A DNA stretch of 64,000 nt, from NCBI GenBank assembly GCA_022828595.1, contig JAKGHH010000002.1, positions 106,265,254 to 106,329,253 on the forward strand, written 5' to 3'. The translations under genes were made by a program, and so were the position numbers. Origin of the DNA: Nelumbo lutea (lineage: Eukaryota; Streptophyta; Magnoliopsida; Proteales; Nelumbonaceae). Positions 1 to 11,520 of the stretch are shown here, piece by piece; the first letter of the stretch is position 1; every line of letters starts with the position of its first letter. The notes beneath the pieces are model-generated. The model saw nothing but the letters and a program-made list of their open reading frames with translations, was not told the origin of the DNA and did no database searches.

Positions 1-476
1 ATTTATATAATTACACATATGCCCGGGTCGGGTCCTAATCGGTTCAGGACAGGGTGGAATTGGTAAATTCTAATCGGATCAGGCAATATCTGAATTCAAA
101 TCCGATTAGAAAATCTAATATCTAAATTCGATTCAATATCCGACGGATATTGAAAATTAATATCTGAATTCAAATCCGATTAAATATCAAATATTCAATT
201 CGATTCGAATTCAATTAATTAATTATTTTAAATAATTAATAAATATAAAAAAATAAATATTTTATTGATATAAAGTATATAAATATATAAATTATATAAA
301 ATATTTTATATATTGTATATAAGAATTAAATAATCGATCAAATTTGGATATTTATCGAATCGAATTAGGCCATATCTAAATTTGACCGATTATATATTTG
401 AATTATCCGAATTCGATTCGATTATTTCGAATATCTAATTCAAAATCGGATTTTCGAATACCATTGACACCCCTAA
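1..476. repeat. AT-rich MITE-like element, right end
   Basis: Purine/pyrimidine phrases built on 'CGATTCGAAT' and 'AATCCGATT' recur through the block. It closes with CCATTGACACCCCTA, the usual right end of the common plant MITE type that starts TAGGGGTGTCAA. The left end lies at or beyond the window edge, so length and target duplication cannot be judged. No coding capacity is seen. Confidence 0.4.
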
Positions 477-2460
477 AATTAGGAACTGGAACCAACCCAC
501 TGGGGCAAATACTAGAACCAGAACCAATCTAATCAAGATGGTTCTGTCAGGTCCATTGGGTCGGACCCGACCCATTGAGAATAAAATGATAAAAACATAT
601 TTATGTGGTATTGTTCACGTTTTAAAAGACATCTTAATAAAGTTAATTAAGTAAATTAAATAAACTACACTAATTAAGATAATTAAATAAATTAATCCAA
701 TTGCTATGTAAGTTAAGAAATTGAATAAGTAAATTAGATAAATATGTAAACTAAATTAATTAAGTAAATTAAATAAACAAAGTTAATCGATTTAAATAAG
801 TAAATTAAGCCAATTGAGCAATGGTTTAAAAGCCAACCTGAAAGCAAAACCACTTTGGCCATCAACTTTTGGGCTAAGGGTGTGATTGCCTGGTCCAAAT
901 GGATCAACCCACAACATTTTAAAACATTAAAAAAAAATACCCGAAAACCATTCACCAGGAGTTTAATGGTTTAATCGTCTGGTTTGCTACCTAAGTCAAT
1001 GTTTTTTTATTTTTTATTTTTGGAAAAATTTGAGCTAAGTATAAAATAAAATAAAATAGTTGATTGATTCCTAGGTCAAACGGTTAAACTGCCCATGTCA
1101 ACATCAATTTTAAGACCATATAATAAAATGAATTAACTAATTGATTAAGTAAATAAAGTAATTAAATAATCAAAGATAATTAAGGCAAATAGGAAAATTA
1201 AACAAATAAAATAATTAAAGAAACAAGTAAATTAATGTAATTAAGTAAATTGAGTTACTAAGTTAATTAAGTAAATTAAGTGATTGTTAGTTTTCTATTA
1301 ATTAAGCCAATTAAGTTAATGTTTTAAGTAATAATTTACTCTTATTTTTTGTTAATTTAATGACTCTAATTTGATAATTAAAGTCCTTGAAGTAATTTAC
1401 TTAAAGGTTAATAAAATTTATCTTTTAATTAATTAATGGATTTTTTAATACCTAAAGTGGCCTTTTCAAACTTGAGAGGTGCATGTTTTAATTGGATTGG
1501 AAGTTGGAGTAGAATACATGGTATATTGTTTACAAGGTTCAGAAGTTAAGATCAATTGTATGGAAGTTTACCTATCAACACTAAAATAACTATTACACGG
1601 GCAAAGAAGATGAAGCAAATGGGTTATTTTTGACCCGTTTGACAATCAAATAGAAATAAAATTTCACTGAAACACCAGACCGAATTATTACTCATTCAGA
1701 TTTATTACCATTTATAACTTTTCTTGGCTCGAGACTAAGAAAGAAAAAGTATGAGAAAATTAAGCAAAGTAATTTTAGGTTAATTAAGGTAAAAAAATTT
1801 AATTAATATGTGTTATTTCATTATTATATTAGATGCTTAGATGACAATTAGATTTTTATTTTTATTTTTCATTAAAAGATAGAAAATTTATTAAATGAAG
1901 CATACATTGTTTAACAATTAAATTGAAAATGAAATAAAATGAATGTAAATTAATAAATGTGTTTACAAATTTCAAAATGATTAAATTATTAACATATGCT
2001 TAGTTAAACACTAGAATGATTAAATAATTGGGAAAATAGTTAAATAATTAAAAACAAAATGATTTGATAAATTTGATTAAAAAATTAATAAAATTGTAAA
2101 GGTTAAAATTAATTAATATTAAGGCAAAATTTCTGATAGGTACTCGTGTATCAATTTAGTACCTAAACTTTAAAGCGTGACAAACTAATACCCAAACTTA
2201 TGAAGTGCAACAATCTAGTACCTATCATTAATGGACCATCGATTATGTATATCACGTGATCTCATGTGCAATTTAAGACTTTTAAAAATATCAAAATTAG
2301 CCTTAGACACTGTTCATCATTCTCTTTGTGGAAAAGATGAAACAAAACCCAAACTCTTAACAGTCCATCATCATTTCATGAAAAAAATCCAAGAACCCAA
2401 AATAAGGGTTCGTAGCTCGCTATCCTCCAAGAGCCCAAAATAAAGAAGCGACAAACTCAT
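477..2460. other. AT-rich intergenic DNA without a recognisable gene
   Basis: The stretch is dominated by 'AATTAAGTAAATTAA'-type phrases, an imperfect low-complexity array most obvious at 620-800 and 1130-1330. Around 2125-2240 the phrase 'TAGTACCT' occurs three times (near 2140-2170 and 2215), which looks like a decayed repeat. The reading frames here are short and of biased composition, and I see no protein domain in them. Confidence 0.5.
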
Positions 2461-2481
2461 GTTTTTAAAACCCAAACTTCT

Positions 2482-3253
2482 GCCAGAGGCATATTCGAAT
2501 TGGGTTTTTTCACTCCTGGTAATTCTACCAACAACCGGTACCTGGGGATTTGGTATCGTGGTGTGTCTCCTCAAACGCTTGTGTGGCTCGCCAACAGAGA
2601 CCGCCCAATTCCAAATTGGAATGGAGTGTTTACCATCTTCGGGGATGGAAACCTCCAGATTTTAGATGAAGGAAAAGTAGTTTGGTCTACAAAGGCTGCA
2701 ACTGCAACCACTAACACCACCGCTACTCTCTTGGATTCTGGGAACCTTATCCTGACGGCAGGAGCAAGAGGAGGAGGAGGAGAGAATGGGAATCACAACC
2801 CGATATGGCACAGCTTCGTTTATGATGAATGCAACCCATCGAATACGTTCCTCCCAGGAATGAAGCTGTAGGCAAACCAGATGCTAAGATCATCTGACAG
2901 ATGAGTATGATCCAGCACGAGGAGCATTCACATTTGAGCATCATGATAATGGATCAACCGTCTATTGGAGAAGTGGATCATCGGATGGATTATCTTTCTT
3001 AGTGACCTACTTGCTATCAAATTACAGTGTCGATGCCATTGATTATTCTAATGGAAATCTGTTGGACCAACTCACAAGTAAAAGTATTAACCCATCCCAC
3101 GTCAATACAAGCGTAATGAAATTCAATTACAGGAACACAAGGCTGAGAAGCCATGCGTGGGAATTGTTATGGTCGTTACCGAACGACAACTGCAACGTCC
3201 ACAAAACTTGTGGTGCCAACGCTGTTTGCAACGTCAATAATATGATACGATCA
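2482..3253 (+). pseudogene. G-type lectin S-receptor-like kinase, 5' fragment
   Basis: Translation shows the start of a bulb-lectin domain (ELGFFTPGNSTNNRYLGIWY, then LVWLANRDRPIPN, then LLDSGNLIL), which is the extracellular mannose-lectin module of S-domain receptor kinases. Frames change after about 2870. Remnants of the S-locus glycoprotein region follow, with the cysteine spacing CNVHKTCGANAVC near 3190-3235. There is no signal peptide at the front and no PAN, transmembrane or kinase part, because the sequence runs straight into a retrotransposon LTR at 3254. These kinases sit in the plasma membrane in defence and self-recognition. This copy cannot make one. The family call is firm and the exact edges are not. 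Confidence 0.75.
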
Positions 3254-3644
3254 TGTTATCAGCAAAAGGGGGAGAAAGATCTAGAATAAGGAGAAGAGAG
3301 ATAGAGAGTTCGGTTGTAGGGAAAAGCCAATGCCTTCTTCTATTCATTAAGGCTATATTTATAGTTTTATTGTGCTACAAACTAGGAGCAGAAATAGGAA
3401 CTGCTGCCCCATAATCTTAGGAGCTTATCAACAAAAACAGAATGCACTTATCTACAAAAACAGAAAACAGAATGAAGATTTATCTATTTTAACAGAAATG
3501 AAGACTTATCTATCTTAACAGAATCAAAACCGAATGGCTAAGGCTTATCCATAAACTAAGGGCTAATATGACCAGGTCTCTTGCTGCTGTCAACTTTGAC
3601 CGGGTCCCTGGCTGCTGTGCACCTAGTGCATGCATGCACATGCA
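3254..3644 (-). repeat. chromovirus 3' LTR (approximate edges)
   Basis: The block starts with TGTTATCAGC on the plus strand, directly after the lectin-kinase homology ends. It closes before a purine tract (minus strand GGGGGGAGGAAACG, about 3649-3662) that fits a polypurine tract. A TATA-like ATTTATAG lies near 3357. No second LTR is present in the window, so both edges are estimates. Confidence 0.5.
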
Positions 3645-4363
3645 CGTATCGTTTCCTCCCCCCTGAAAGATCCTTGTCCACAAGGAAGTCGGGATATGAT
3701 TTGGTGAAGTGCCATTCATTTTCCCAGGTTGCGTCCTCGGTAGGTGCCCCAACCCATTTGACCAAGATTTCGGATTTTGGATGGTATTTGCCCTTGTGAA
3801 TAATATGGCGGTCCAAGATTGCTTCTAGTTAGGGTAGGATGGTCGAAGTATCCGAGATAGGGGGAAATTGGGTGGAAGTTGGGGTGATTGGTCCTAAGTG
3901 CTTCCGCAACAAACTGACATGAAACACATTGTGGATCTAAGAGTCGGGAGACAAGGCTAATCAATAGGCCACTGGACCAATCTTCTCAATGATTGGGTAT
4001 GGCCCAAAGTAACGTGGGGCACGCTTCATGGAACGCTGAAACGCCACCGAGGTCTGTCGGTAAGACTGCAACTTCACATACACGAAATCACCTATGACAA
4101 ATGAGGCTTCACATCAGTGTTGGTCTGCTTGACATTTCATCCGGTTCCGAGCTACCTAGAGGTTATGTTGTAACTCGAGTAGGATGATGTCCCGGTCATG
4201 CAAGTATTCGTCAACTGCCCCTACTCGAGCAGTACTTGGTACATAGGTCAGCAGACTTGGGGGTGGGATGTTGTAGACTGTTTCGAAGGGTGTCATTTTG
4301 GTGGAAGAGTGAGTAGAGGTGTTGTAGCTGTATTCCAACCAAGGAATCCACTCTAACCATTTC
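3645..4363 (-). pseudogene. chromovirus integrase C-terminus and chromodomain
   Basis: At 4156-4338 the minus strand encodes the end of an integrase core (LEYSYNTSTHSSTKMTPFE), the conserved YNTSTHSS/TPFE block of chromovirus integrases. At 3640-3800 it encodes a chromodomain-like module (EILVKWVGAPTEDATWENEW), which in this lineage tethers integration to methylated histones. Frames change several times between them. Only about one sixth of a normal pol remains. Confidence 0.75.
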
Positions 4364-5204
4364 CAAACGACAGACAGTGGTCTGCCGATTTAGACATGAA
4401 GCGGCTCAGGGCAGCTATGCAGCCATTCAACCTCTGAACCTCCTTCAGCTTCTGGGGTGGTTTCATATCTAAAATGGCCTTAATCTTATCTGGGTTGGCT
4501 TCGATGCCGTGCCGGTTAATGATGTATCCTAGGAACTTGCCCGAAGTCACACCAAACACACACTAGTTTGGGTTCAGTCTCATATTAAATTTACGCAGAA
4601 TTTCAAAAACAGTGTGCAAATCTTGTATTAATTCATGTGAGAGTTGAGTTTTGACGACCATGTCATCTACATAGCATTCTACTTTTCTACCGATTAACGA
4701 CGCAAACAACTTATTTACAAGCCTTTGAAAGGTTGCCCCTGCGTTTTTCAACCCGAAGGGCATAACCTTGTAATAGTATAGGCCAAATTCCGTGATGAAG
4801 GCAGTCTTTTCTTCGTCCGTCGGGTCCATAATGATTTGGTTATAGCCCAAATAGGCGTCCAAGAAACTTAGCAACTCATGCCTTGAGGTTGCGTCCACCA
4901 AGCGATCGATTCTGGGGAGCGGGAAGTAGTCTTTTGGGCAAGCCCGATTCAGGTCGGTGTAGTTGATGCACATGCACCACTTGCCATTGGCCTTCTTTAC
5001 CAGGACGGGGTTGGCTACCCAGCTCGGGTACTGGACTTCTCTTATGAAGTCAGCTGCGAGGAGCTTTTCGACCTCCTCGTCGACCGCTTTCCACCGCTCC
5101 GGGGCTAGATTGCGTTTCTTCTATCTAACGGGCTTAACTACAGGATCAGTATTCAGTTTGTGAGTTATGAGTTCGGGGTCTATACCAGGCATCTCTATCG
5201 CGGA
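4364..5204 (-). pseudogene. Tat-like reverse transcriptase, copy A
   Basis: At 4563-4973 the translation carries the RT core: DLNRACPKDYFPLPRIDRLV, then MPFGLKNAGATFQ, then the catalytic YVDD in CYVDDMVVKTQ. A further RT segment (FGVTSGKFLGYI) lies at 4400-4559. A TAG stop separates the two blocks at about 4563-4565, and another follows PVR near 5120 at a place where related elements have a coding residue. The PFGLKN motif is intact here, while copy B has PFRLKN. The enzyme is not translatable in one piece. Confidence 0.85.
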
Positions 5205-5939
5205 TCATGCAAACATATCTAAATTTTGACGTAAGAAACTTACCAGTTCGGATCGTAGAGTTTCTTGGACGGAAGCGCCGATTTGAAGCATCCGAGCTGG
5301 GTTTACTGCTGAGGTCGGAATTGCGACTGTTTCTTCTGTGGGTGCGGCTCGTTCTTCGCCTTGCTCCATAGGCCGCTCTAGCTCGAGGTCACCCCGTGCT
5401 ACCCCCACACCAAAGTTTGTTGGAAACTTCATAGCCAAATGGTAAGTGGAGACCACTACCTGTAGGACATGGGTGATTGGTCGACCTATTATGGCATTGT
5501 AGGGGGAGGGTGTCACAACCACCAAGAAGTCATGCTTGAATCTAACCACACAAGGCCACGTACCGACTTCCAGAGGTACTGTTATTTTCTCAAGGGGTTG
5601 GACTTCTTCTCCACTGAAGCCTACCAAAGGAGTGTCTGCGGGCTTCAGGTTGCCTCTCTGCAATTGGAGCTAGTCAAACGCAGCTTTGAGGAGGATGTCG
5701 GCTGAGCTAGCTGAGTCTACGAGTACGCGCCTGACCTCGAAGTCGTTGATTCTTAGCTTTATTACGAGCGCGTCATCGTGGGGGTAGTGGAATCCCCACG
5801 CATCATCTTTTGTGAAGAAAGTTGGCTCTTCTGTTCTCGGCCGCTTTGGGGGGTTCTGCTCCTCCCGGGTGGCCTCACGAACCGACGTTCGAGCTACCAC
5901 TAAAGTGCAACCCGCAACGATCGAACCTCCCACTATCAT
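5205..5939 (-). pseudogene. Tat-like protease and linker, copy A
   Basis: The aspartic protease motif reads VLVDSASSADIL (near 5690-5730), where the usual active site is D-S/T-G. An alanine replaces the glycine, which also holds in copy B. The downstream frame (5205-5663) contains the conserved NAIIGRPI block of retropepsins. It lacks 21 residues, including the LESRKCY segment found in copy B, because of a 63-bp in-frame deletion. Confidence 0.75.
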
Positions 5940-6071
5940 GTGGATGGTTCCCTAAACTGGCCTCTCCTCCGGATGCTGCCTCTGCGGTTGCTCGGCCGAC
6001 CTGCTACTGGACTCGGGGGCATCCTTACCCTGCTTCCCTTGCCAACCTATTTTATTACTATTATTATTATT

Positions 6072-7810
6072 CTATACAAAGTTTCTTAGATATCCACGAC
6101 GGATGAGCTCCTCTATCTCGTCGTGGAGGTTTTTACAACTCTCGGTACTATGACCGTGATTTTTGTGAAAACTGTAATACAGATTCTTATTTCTTTCATT
6201 CGGATGACCCCTCAGACGGGGTGGCCACTTCACGTACGGGGCATCCTTGATCGCCATTAGGATTTCAGCTCGGTCCGCTACAGGAGGTCGGAAAAATTGA
6301 CTCGGCTTTGCCCCCCGACCTGTGTCATTTTTCTTTCGGCTGTCCCCTTGGCTGGAAAGCTCTCATTCCCTCTTCCTTTTTTCGGGCGCACCCTCACCTT
6401 TTTGGTTTATCTCCTCCTCGGTGGCTATGAACCTATCCGCAAGCTTCAGGAACTCGGTTATGGTCGCTGGTTGGTTGACGACCATGTGCCACTTAAACTC
6501 TTTGTGTGTCACGCCCTTCTTAGCTGCTGCAAGGTGCACGGCAGGGTCCAGGTGCGGTATCTGCATACAACTATCATTGAACCGCTTGATGTAACTTCGG
6601 ATGGATTCTCCTTCTCTCTACACTATGCTAAGGAGACTTTCTTTAGTTCGCGGACACCGCTTGCAAGTAACAAAGTGAGACGCGAAGGTTTGCGTTAATT
6701 GCGCCCAACTTCCTATCGATCCAGGTGCCAAGTTCAGGTACCATGTACGGGCTGCTCCTCTAAAAGTGGTGGAGAAGTCCACGCACATGCACGACTCACT
6801 AGCTCTCTCCAGGGGCATCTGCAACTGAAAAGCGCCCACGTGATCGTTTTGGTCGAACGACCCGTCGTACTTGTCAAGAGAGGGGAGCTTGAAGTCTTTA
6901 GGCAATAGGACTGCTAGGAGCTCGGGAGATAGGGGGACTGGAATGAAAGGAGGGGTGCCTTGGCTTCGCCCGAGCTTACCTCTTCTTTGCCCCCGAGCTC
7001 GGGCAGGTCGTGGGTGGCAGATCGGCGAGCTCGGTGGTGGCGTCTTTGCTTCTTGGCGGGCTCGGCGTTGGTGCTGCTCACCTCCGTGTTGTCAGGAATG
7101 GTGTGTGCCAGAAGTAGCTCAGGCTGCTGGTGTTGGTTGCGGACAGAGGGATCCTTCTTGGAGCTTGTGGCCAGGATCTCAAACTGGTTCTCTAGGAATG
7201 GGGTATCGGGCTTCGAGGGCTGAGGAGACATGGACCTGGTGAGATGAGGTCCTCCCGACCTGACTGCCCGCGGTGAGGCCAGAGTGGCTGTTCTTCCACG
7301 TCTACTGCGGGAGGAGGTCTGGCTCCTAGGAGGGTTCTGGGGGGCCTCTCCTTGGTGAGAAAGGTGCTCCTCCTGGCGGCGAGACCTGGCTTGTTGCGAG
7401 GCCGAGTGCCGAGGAGGTAGTTGTGGCTGCTGATGCTGAGGTTGGGGCAATTGAGGGAATTGCTGCTGATATTGGTATTAGAAGACCTGGTGTAGCACGT
7501 GCTGTTGATAAATCTGAAATTGTTGAAACTGCTACATTTGAGCCTGCATGGTCCGCATGCACTGCACCAAATCTTCCAGCTGGTTTGGGCTGGCCACTAG
7601 GGGCACAATCAAGGTTTTAGTGACGGTTGTTCCGACTGTGGTAGGGAGCGGAGCAATGACGGGTGCCCCTACAAGAGGCACGTTCAAACTAGGGATCCCG
7701 TCCGCTGAGAGGGGGATGGTGAACTATCCGATGCAAACAATAGGAAGCTGGAGCTGTTCCCTGGAGTTATTCATCTCAGTGCTTCGTCCGATATTACTTG
7801 AGGATGCCAT
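6072..7810 (-). pseudogene. Tat-like gag, copy A
   Basis: The likely start is the ATG at 7808-7810 (MASSSNIGRS), just inside the PBS. The frame is broken by stops near 7726 and 7540. The capsid part at 6618-6905 reads KLPSLDKYDGSFDQNDHV and RTWYLNLAPGSIGSWAQL, typical of plant gypsy gag. The part at 6363-6566 continues it. 6072-6257 holds a short zinc-finger-like segment (FHKNHGHSTESC) followed by DEIEELIRRGYL. An older gag opened by several mutations. Confidence 0.8.
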
Positions 7811-7892
7811 GAGCGTTGAGTTTTTGGAGAGTAAAAAGATGTGAAAGTTTAGAGAAAGGCTTTCCGAAGCATTTCCCATAGACGACGCCAAA

Positions 7893-8659
7893 TGATGTAG
7901 CGTGATCCGATCACTCCTAGCTGGTGCTCACGTGGCTCTTGGAAGATACCTGAGAAGAAGAAAATTCCCGGAGGGAGTTATCCGATTGGAACACTCCGAT
8001 GATTAAGTTAGTACTTGGTAGGAGAAGCAAGGAGGAAGATGAAGACTAAGAGTGGAGATAGCGTGCGTATCGTAGATGAATCCCCCTCTCGCCTTGATGC
8101 TAAACTCCTTATAGCAGAAATCTGTTACCTCTCCCCGTTGGCCTCTGACAGGGCGGGTATAACCGTCACTACCAACCTGCCGCAACCATTATTGGAAGGG
8201 CTGAGGTGGCACGCGTGGGGCCGTCACCACTGGGTACGTGTCTGTCAGGTGTAGGACACCTTCTAAAGGTGGCAGGCACGATGTTGCCTGACGAGGGACA
8301 CGGCTTCTATCACCAGATTTGTCTGGTATGGCAGTCGGACAAGAGATCTTCCTACCTCGAAGCACCGAGGTGCCACAAACTGGGGTGCTTCAGGGCAGAT
8401 GGGTCCCTGCCTCGAAGCACCGAGGTGCTCCTTCCCAAGTGGGTAAAAGCTTGACATCCCTTAGAGGAGAGTCCGGGCTCTCCGAGCTAGGCGGGGGACT
8501 GACTCACCGATGTATTAGCCCTCGGCGATTTGATTGTCTTTGACTTGGCGTTTCCTCCATGCCGAATCGGGACCGTACTACTAGGCTGGACTGTTCACCA
8601 AGTCAGATCATGTGCACGTGTCCTGGGCTCATGGGGTTGAGCAAAATCGTCCTCCATCA
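7893..8659 (-). repeat. Tat-like LTR, copy A
   Basis: The LTR starts TGATGTAGCG and ends CCTCCATCA on the plus strand. The complement of the PBS (CCATAGACGACGCCAAA) lies directly at 7876-7892. It is followed by GCTTT (8660-8664), the same 5 bases that flank the full-length element at both ends. It is close to identical to 45419-46191, apart from about 9 bp less near 8350 and a 3-bp insertion at about 7955. Confidence 0.9.
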
Positions 8660-9460
8660 GCTTTGATCAAATTTTATCATGCTTTTCATTCTTGAATTAT
8701 ACAAATTTTTCTGTATTATAGTTTTATTGTGATTGCACATTTTACTAACCATATATGTCATGGACCACAAGCATACGGACTAATTACGAATTTGGGTCGT
8801 CTAGACCACCAATGGCGAGAGTACTTTATCTTGTAGAGCGAACACCCTACACTCTAGATGTGGGCGTTTTTGTAATTGCAACCAATAACAGACAAATTCG
8901 ATCTTCAGAAGGGTGGAGTCAACCTAACTTCTACAACTTGAATTGGAATTTCAATGATAAAAGTGACCTTTGTGAAGTAGATGCCTTTCCTTTGATAGGA
9001 GTTCTTTTGCAATTCCCTGCCACAATTAAAACAAATTAACACCAGCGGTGTATTCTGCGCAGTATTAATTACTGGGTAGGCCACAGTATGTTACTCTGGT
9101 CAATGGTCGAGAGGTTCAATTCTCAAACCCAAGTTTCTCATACGATTGTTAATAAACATTCAAGTCTTCCCTTTGCAAATTCAATTTGATGAAACTGGGG
9201 ATGAAGTGATGGACTATTAATCATATAAAAGGAAATCTTCAGAGAAATTGGTGGATTATTAAGTTGCTATAAGTCAAACTGGAAGTGGAAAGTTACTGGA
9301 AACCGATGTAAAATTTTCATTACAAACACACAGTATCAAGTCCGACCAGTCGAACCAGCATTCCATCCAGCACAATTAACTAACTTGAAGTTTGCTTTTC
9401 CGGCAGAACGTAGACCGGAAAAATCCAAACTCTCGTCTGTTGCCATTCACGGCTGCAGGA
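8660..9460. other. flank between Tat LTR and PGIP gene (duplicated in copy B)
   Basis: This is the original insertion-site flank and 3' region of the PGIP gene. A 94-codon plus-strand frame at 8755-9039 is kept open in both copies (the other is 46287-46571) with four amino-acid differences. I recognise no domain in it. An overlapping frame reads HGPQAYGLITNLGRLDHQW but is soon stopped, which suggests a decayed gene fragment. No function is assigned. Confidence 0.5.
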
Positions 9461-10498
9461 CTACTTACACTTGGTGGAGAGTGGCGGACCACACAAACAC
9501 CGGTTGTGGATAAATGCATGCTCACCTTGCTGCTGCACATTTCCACCAGATGGAATCTTTCCACACAACCGATTATCACTCAAATACAGTCCTTGCCAAT
9601 TCAATTCTGTGATTTGCTCTGGAATACTACCTCGAATCCTGTTGTGGGACAAATCCAAAACCATCAACCCCTTCGGAAACCTCACCGCGGAAAGATCAAA
9701 ATCAAGTTGGTTATTCGATAAATGGATCCACAGTGCCGCTCCATTCTCTTTGAACAATATTGACGCATCCCCAACAAGCTTGTTGTACGACAGATCAATC
9801 CCCGTGAAGTTCAATTCCCCCAGTGCTTTAGGGATCTGACCAGACAACTGGTTGTGGGATAGATAAAGAAAGAAACCACCTTGGGTGTTGAATCTCCCGA
9901 AAGAGTTGGGTATGCTTCCGGTGAGTTTATTCCCTCCGAGGTCAAGTCCTCCTAATTTGTTGAGATTGGCGAGGGAAGCTGGTATTCGACCCGAAAGTTG
10001 GTTGTTGGACAATTCGAGGTACTCGAGGTTTTTGAGCTGGGTGAGAAACTCAGGGATGGGGCCAGACAGAGTGGTGTTAAATATGCGAAGCAATTTGAGG
10101 TTCTGAAGTTTTGTGATGGAGTAGGGTATGGAGCCGGTAATTTTGGTGGCGAGGTGATGGAAGATTAGCTTTTCCAGGTAAGGGAGGTCGCCGACGGCTG
10201 CCGGAATATGGTGGAAATTGGTTTCGTAGATGTTGAGTATGCGTACCCGGTTGGTTTCCTCGCTACAGTCGACATATGCCCATGTGCAACAGTCGATCTT
10301 GGGGTTCCAGGGTGTCTCGTCCTTCGGGATGTGAAGGGAGAGGGATTTCTTGATGGCTAGAAGCGCTTTTCTGTCATCTGGATGACAGCGGACGTAGGAT
10401 GCAGAGATAGTGGGGAAGAGGAGGGAAGAGGAGAAGATGAGGAGGGGAAGGAGACAACAGAGTGACGTCTTGCAGATAGAGCTACTGTGACTATTCAT
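9461..10498 (-). CDS. PGIP: polygalacturonase-inhibiting protein (copy A)
   Basis: 345 residues, intronless, close to the ~330-340 usual for PGIPs. Residues 1-33 form a signal peptide (hydrophobic core LLPLLIFSSSLLF). The N-terminal cap has Cys38, Cys70, Cys71 and Cys78. About ten LRRs of the extracytoplasmic LxxLxLSxNxLSGxIP type span residues ~85-310. The C-terminal cap has Cys312, Cys334, Cys336 and Cys344 and ends NRCLCGPPL...CK. There is no transmembrane segment or kinase, so it is secreted to the cell wall, where family members bind fungal polygalacturonases. N-glycosylation sites include NTT at 141 and NFT at 230. It differs from the copy at 46993-48030 at only residues 247 (Ile/Met) and 317 (Ser/Tyr). 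The target enzyme cannot be predicted. Confidence 0.93.
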   Translation of the reverse strand: MNSHSSSICKTSLCCLLPLLIFSSSLLFPTISASYVRCHPDDRKALLAIKKSLSLHIPKDETPWNPKIDCCTWAYVDCSEETNRVRILNIYETNFHHIPAAVGDLPYLEKLIFHHLATKITGSIPYSITKLQNLKLLRIFNTTLSGPIPEFLTQLKNLEYLELSNNQLSGRIPASLANLNKLGGLDLGGNKLTGSIPNSFGRFNTQGGFFLYLSHNQLSGQIPKALGELNFTGIDLSYNKLVGDASILFKENGAALWIHLSNNQLDFDLSAVRFPKGLMVLDLSHNRIRGSIPEQITELNWQGLYLSDNRLCGKIPSGGNVQQQGEHAFIHNRCLCGPPLSTKCK

Positions 10499-10570
10499 CT
10501 TCGATTAGTCTATAGGTTTGAAGTTTCTGGGTGTTGAGTTTGAGGGAATATGGAGGAGTGGAGTGTTGAA

Positions 10571-10577
10571 TTTATAG
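10571..10577 (-). promoter_or_regulatory. TATA box of PGIP copy A
   Basis: CTATAAATT on the minus strand lies about 75 bp upstream of the ATG at 10498, leaving a short leader. The same motif at similar spacing precedes most other intact PGIP genes in the window. Confidence 0.6.
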
Positions 10578-11035
10578 ATAGATGCTGTAAACAATGTTGG
10601 TGTAGAGTACGTGGTTCGATTCCATCGGGTAATAGTCAAGCAAGATGTGCTCCACCTGTTTTTGTTTTCTTTTCATCTGTCTCTCTCTGTGTGTGCTACT
10701 GATCATAGAGTGGTTGAGTTCACTTTGGCTATGGCGACTGTCTATGATTTGGCGACATTAACCAATCAAAGTCGTTCTCTGTGTGCAAAGGTGGCTTCCT
10801 GTCTTGTATGTATTGACTAGTACGAATCCGCGACACGTGGGATTCTTTTATGTTATGTTGGGATGAAACTTTTTTCCTTGAAGGGATAACGATGAAATAC
10901 ATTTTGTCCTGGAGATAATAAAGGAAATGGATTATGATCCAGTTTGTCAAATGTCTACGAGATTAATGAATTGGTGTAGATGTTGTAATCTGTAGGGTGT
11001 TTAACTTATTTTGATAGGAGGTGATCCGATTCTTC

Positions 11036-11460
11036 TTTTCGGGGTGTTTACGGGTTGGGTAGTTGGGTAGTCGGTTTTTTTATTGACTAAACTGAAGTCG
11101 ACTGACCATGAAACAAAATCGATTCAAACATTAAGAGTATGTTTATCAGTTCAGTTAGTTTATATCTATATTATAAATTAAAATATCTTTATTTAAATAT
11201 CTATATTTATATTTAAGTTTATTTTTTTAGTTTTTATGTAAAATCAAAATATATTTAAATCTCTTAATTTTTTTTTTATGTAAAACTGATTTTTATGCAA
11301 AATTGGTTCGGTTTGACTTCGGTTTTTATAATGAAAATCGAAACCAAACTGAATTATTGGTTTATTTTTTCATACAAAACAAAACCAATCAATGATTTTG
11401 AAAAACCAACCAACTTGAATTGGATCGGGCCGGTTTGACATTTAATGTGAACACCCCTAC
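11036..11460. repeat. MITE-like element
   Basis: The left end, GGGGTGTTTACGGGTTGGG, and the right end, GTGAACACCCCTACC, are imperfect inverted repeats around an AT-rich core of GGTTTTTAT/AACCAA phrases. This is the layout of the widespread 'GGGGTGTTCA' plant MITEs. It also occurs in copy B (48508-48903). Confidence 0.55.
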
Positions 11461-11520
11461 CGTTTATATCGATCGAACTAAGGAACTACCATTGGTAAAA
11501 ATATTGTGTAAAATTTTATG

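Larger units (their letters stand above)
3254..4363 (-). mobile_element. Ty3/gypsy chromovirus, 3' fragment
   Basis: Read on the minus strand, this holds the C-terminal end of an integrase, a chromodomain and then a PPT and LTR. The rest of pol, gag and the other LTR are missing. At 4363/4364 it stops abruptly and a different gypsy lineage begins. It also interrupts the lectin-kinase fragment on its left. It is a truncated relic; the junction is discussed in the findings. Confidence 0.75.
4364..8659 (-). mobile_element. Tat-like Ty3/gypsy element, truncated copy A
   Basis: Minus-strand order from high to low coordinates is LTR (7893-8659), PBS, gag, protease, reverse transcriptase. It then breaks inside pol at 4364. 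It matches 41830-46191 almost base for base, apart from a 63-bp in-frame deletion near 5390 and small indels, and the match continues past the LTR into the PGIP flank. It is therefore part of a segmental duplication and not a separate insertion. RNase H, integrase and the second LTR are absent. Confidence 0.9.

Noticed and set aside
3510..3816. Several overlapping frames on both strands at the chromovirus end
   Set aside because: Only the minus-strand chromodomain frame has a recognisable pattern; the others are shadows.
9095..9135. T-arm-like GAGAGGTTCAATTCTC
   Set aside because: No acceptor or anticodon arm can be drawn around it; probably chance.
9461..10498. Alternative calls: receptor-like protein or DRT100-type LRR protein
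   Set aside because: No transmembrane anchor. Length, the 4+4 cap cysteines and the CLCGPPL ending fit PGIP better.
10595..10635. tRNA or SINE-like B box GGTTCGATTCC near 10616
   Set aside because: No A box at the proper distance upstream, no clover-leaf arms and no target duplication. It lies in a PGIP promoter and is simply duplicated in copy B.
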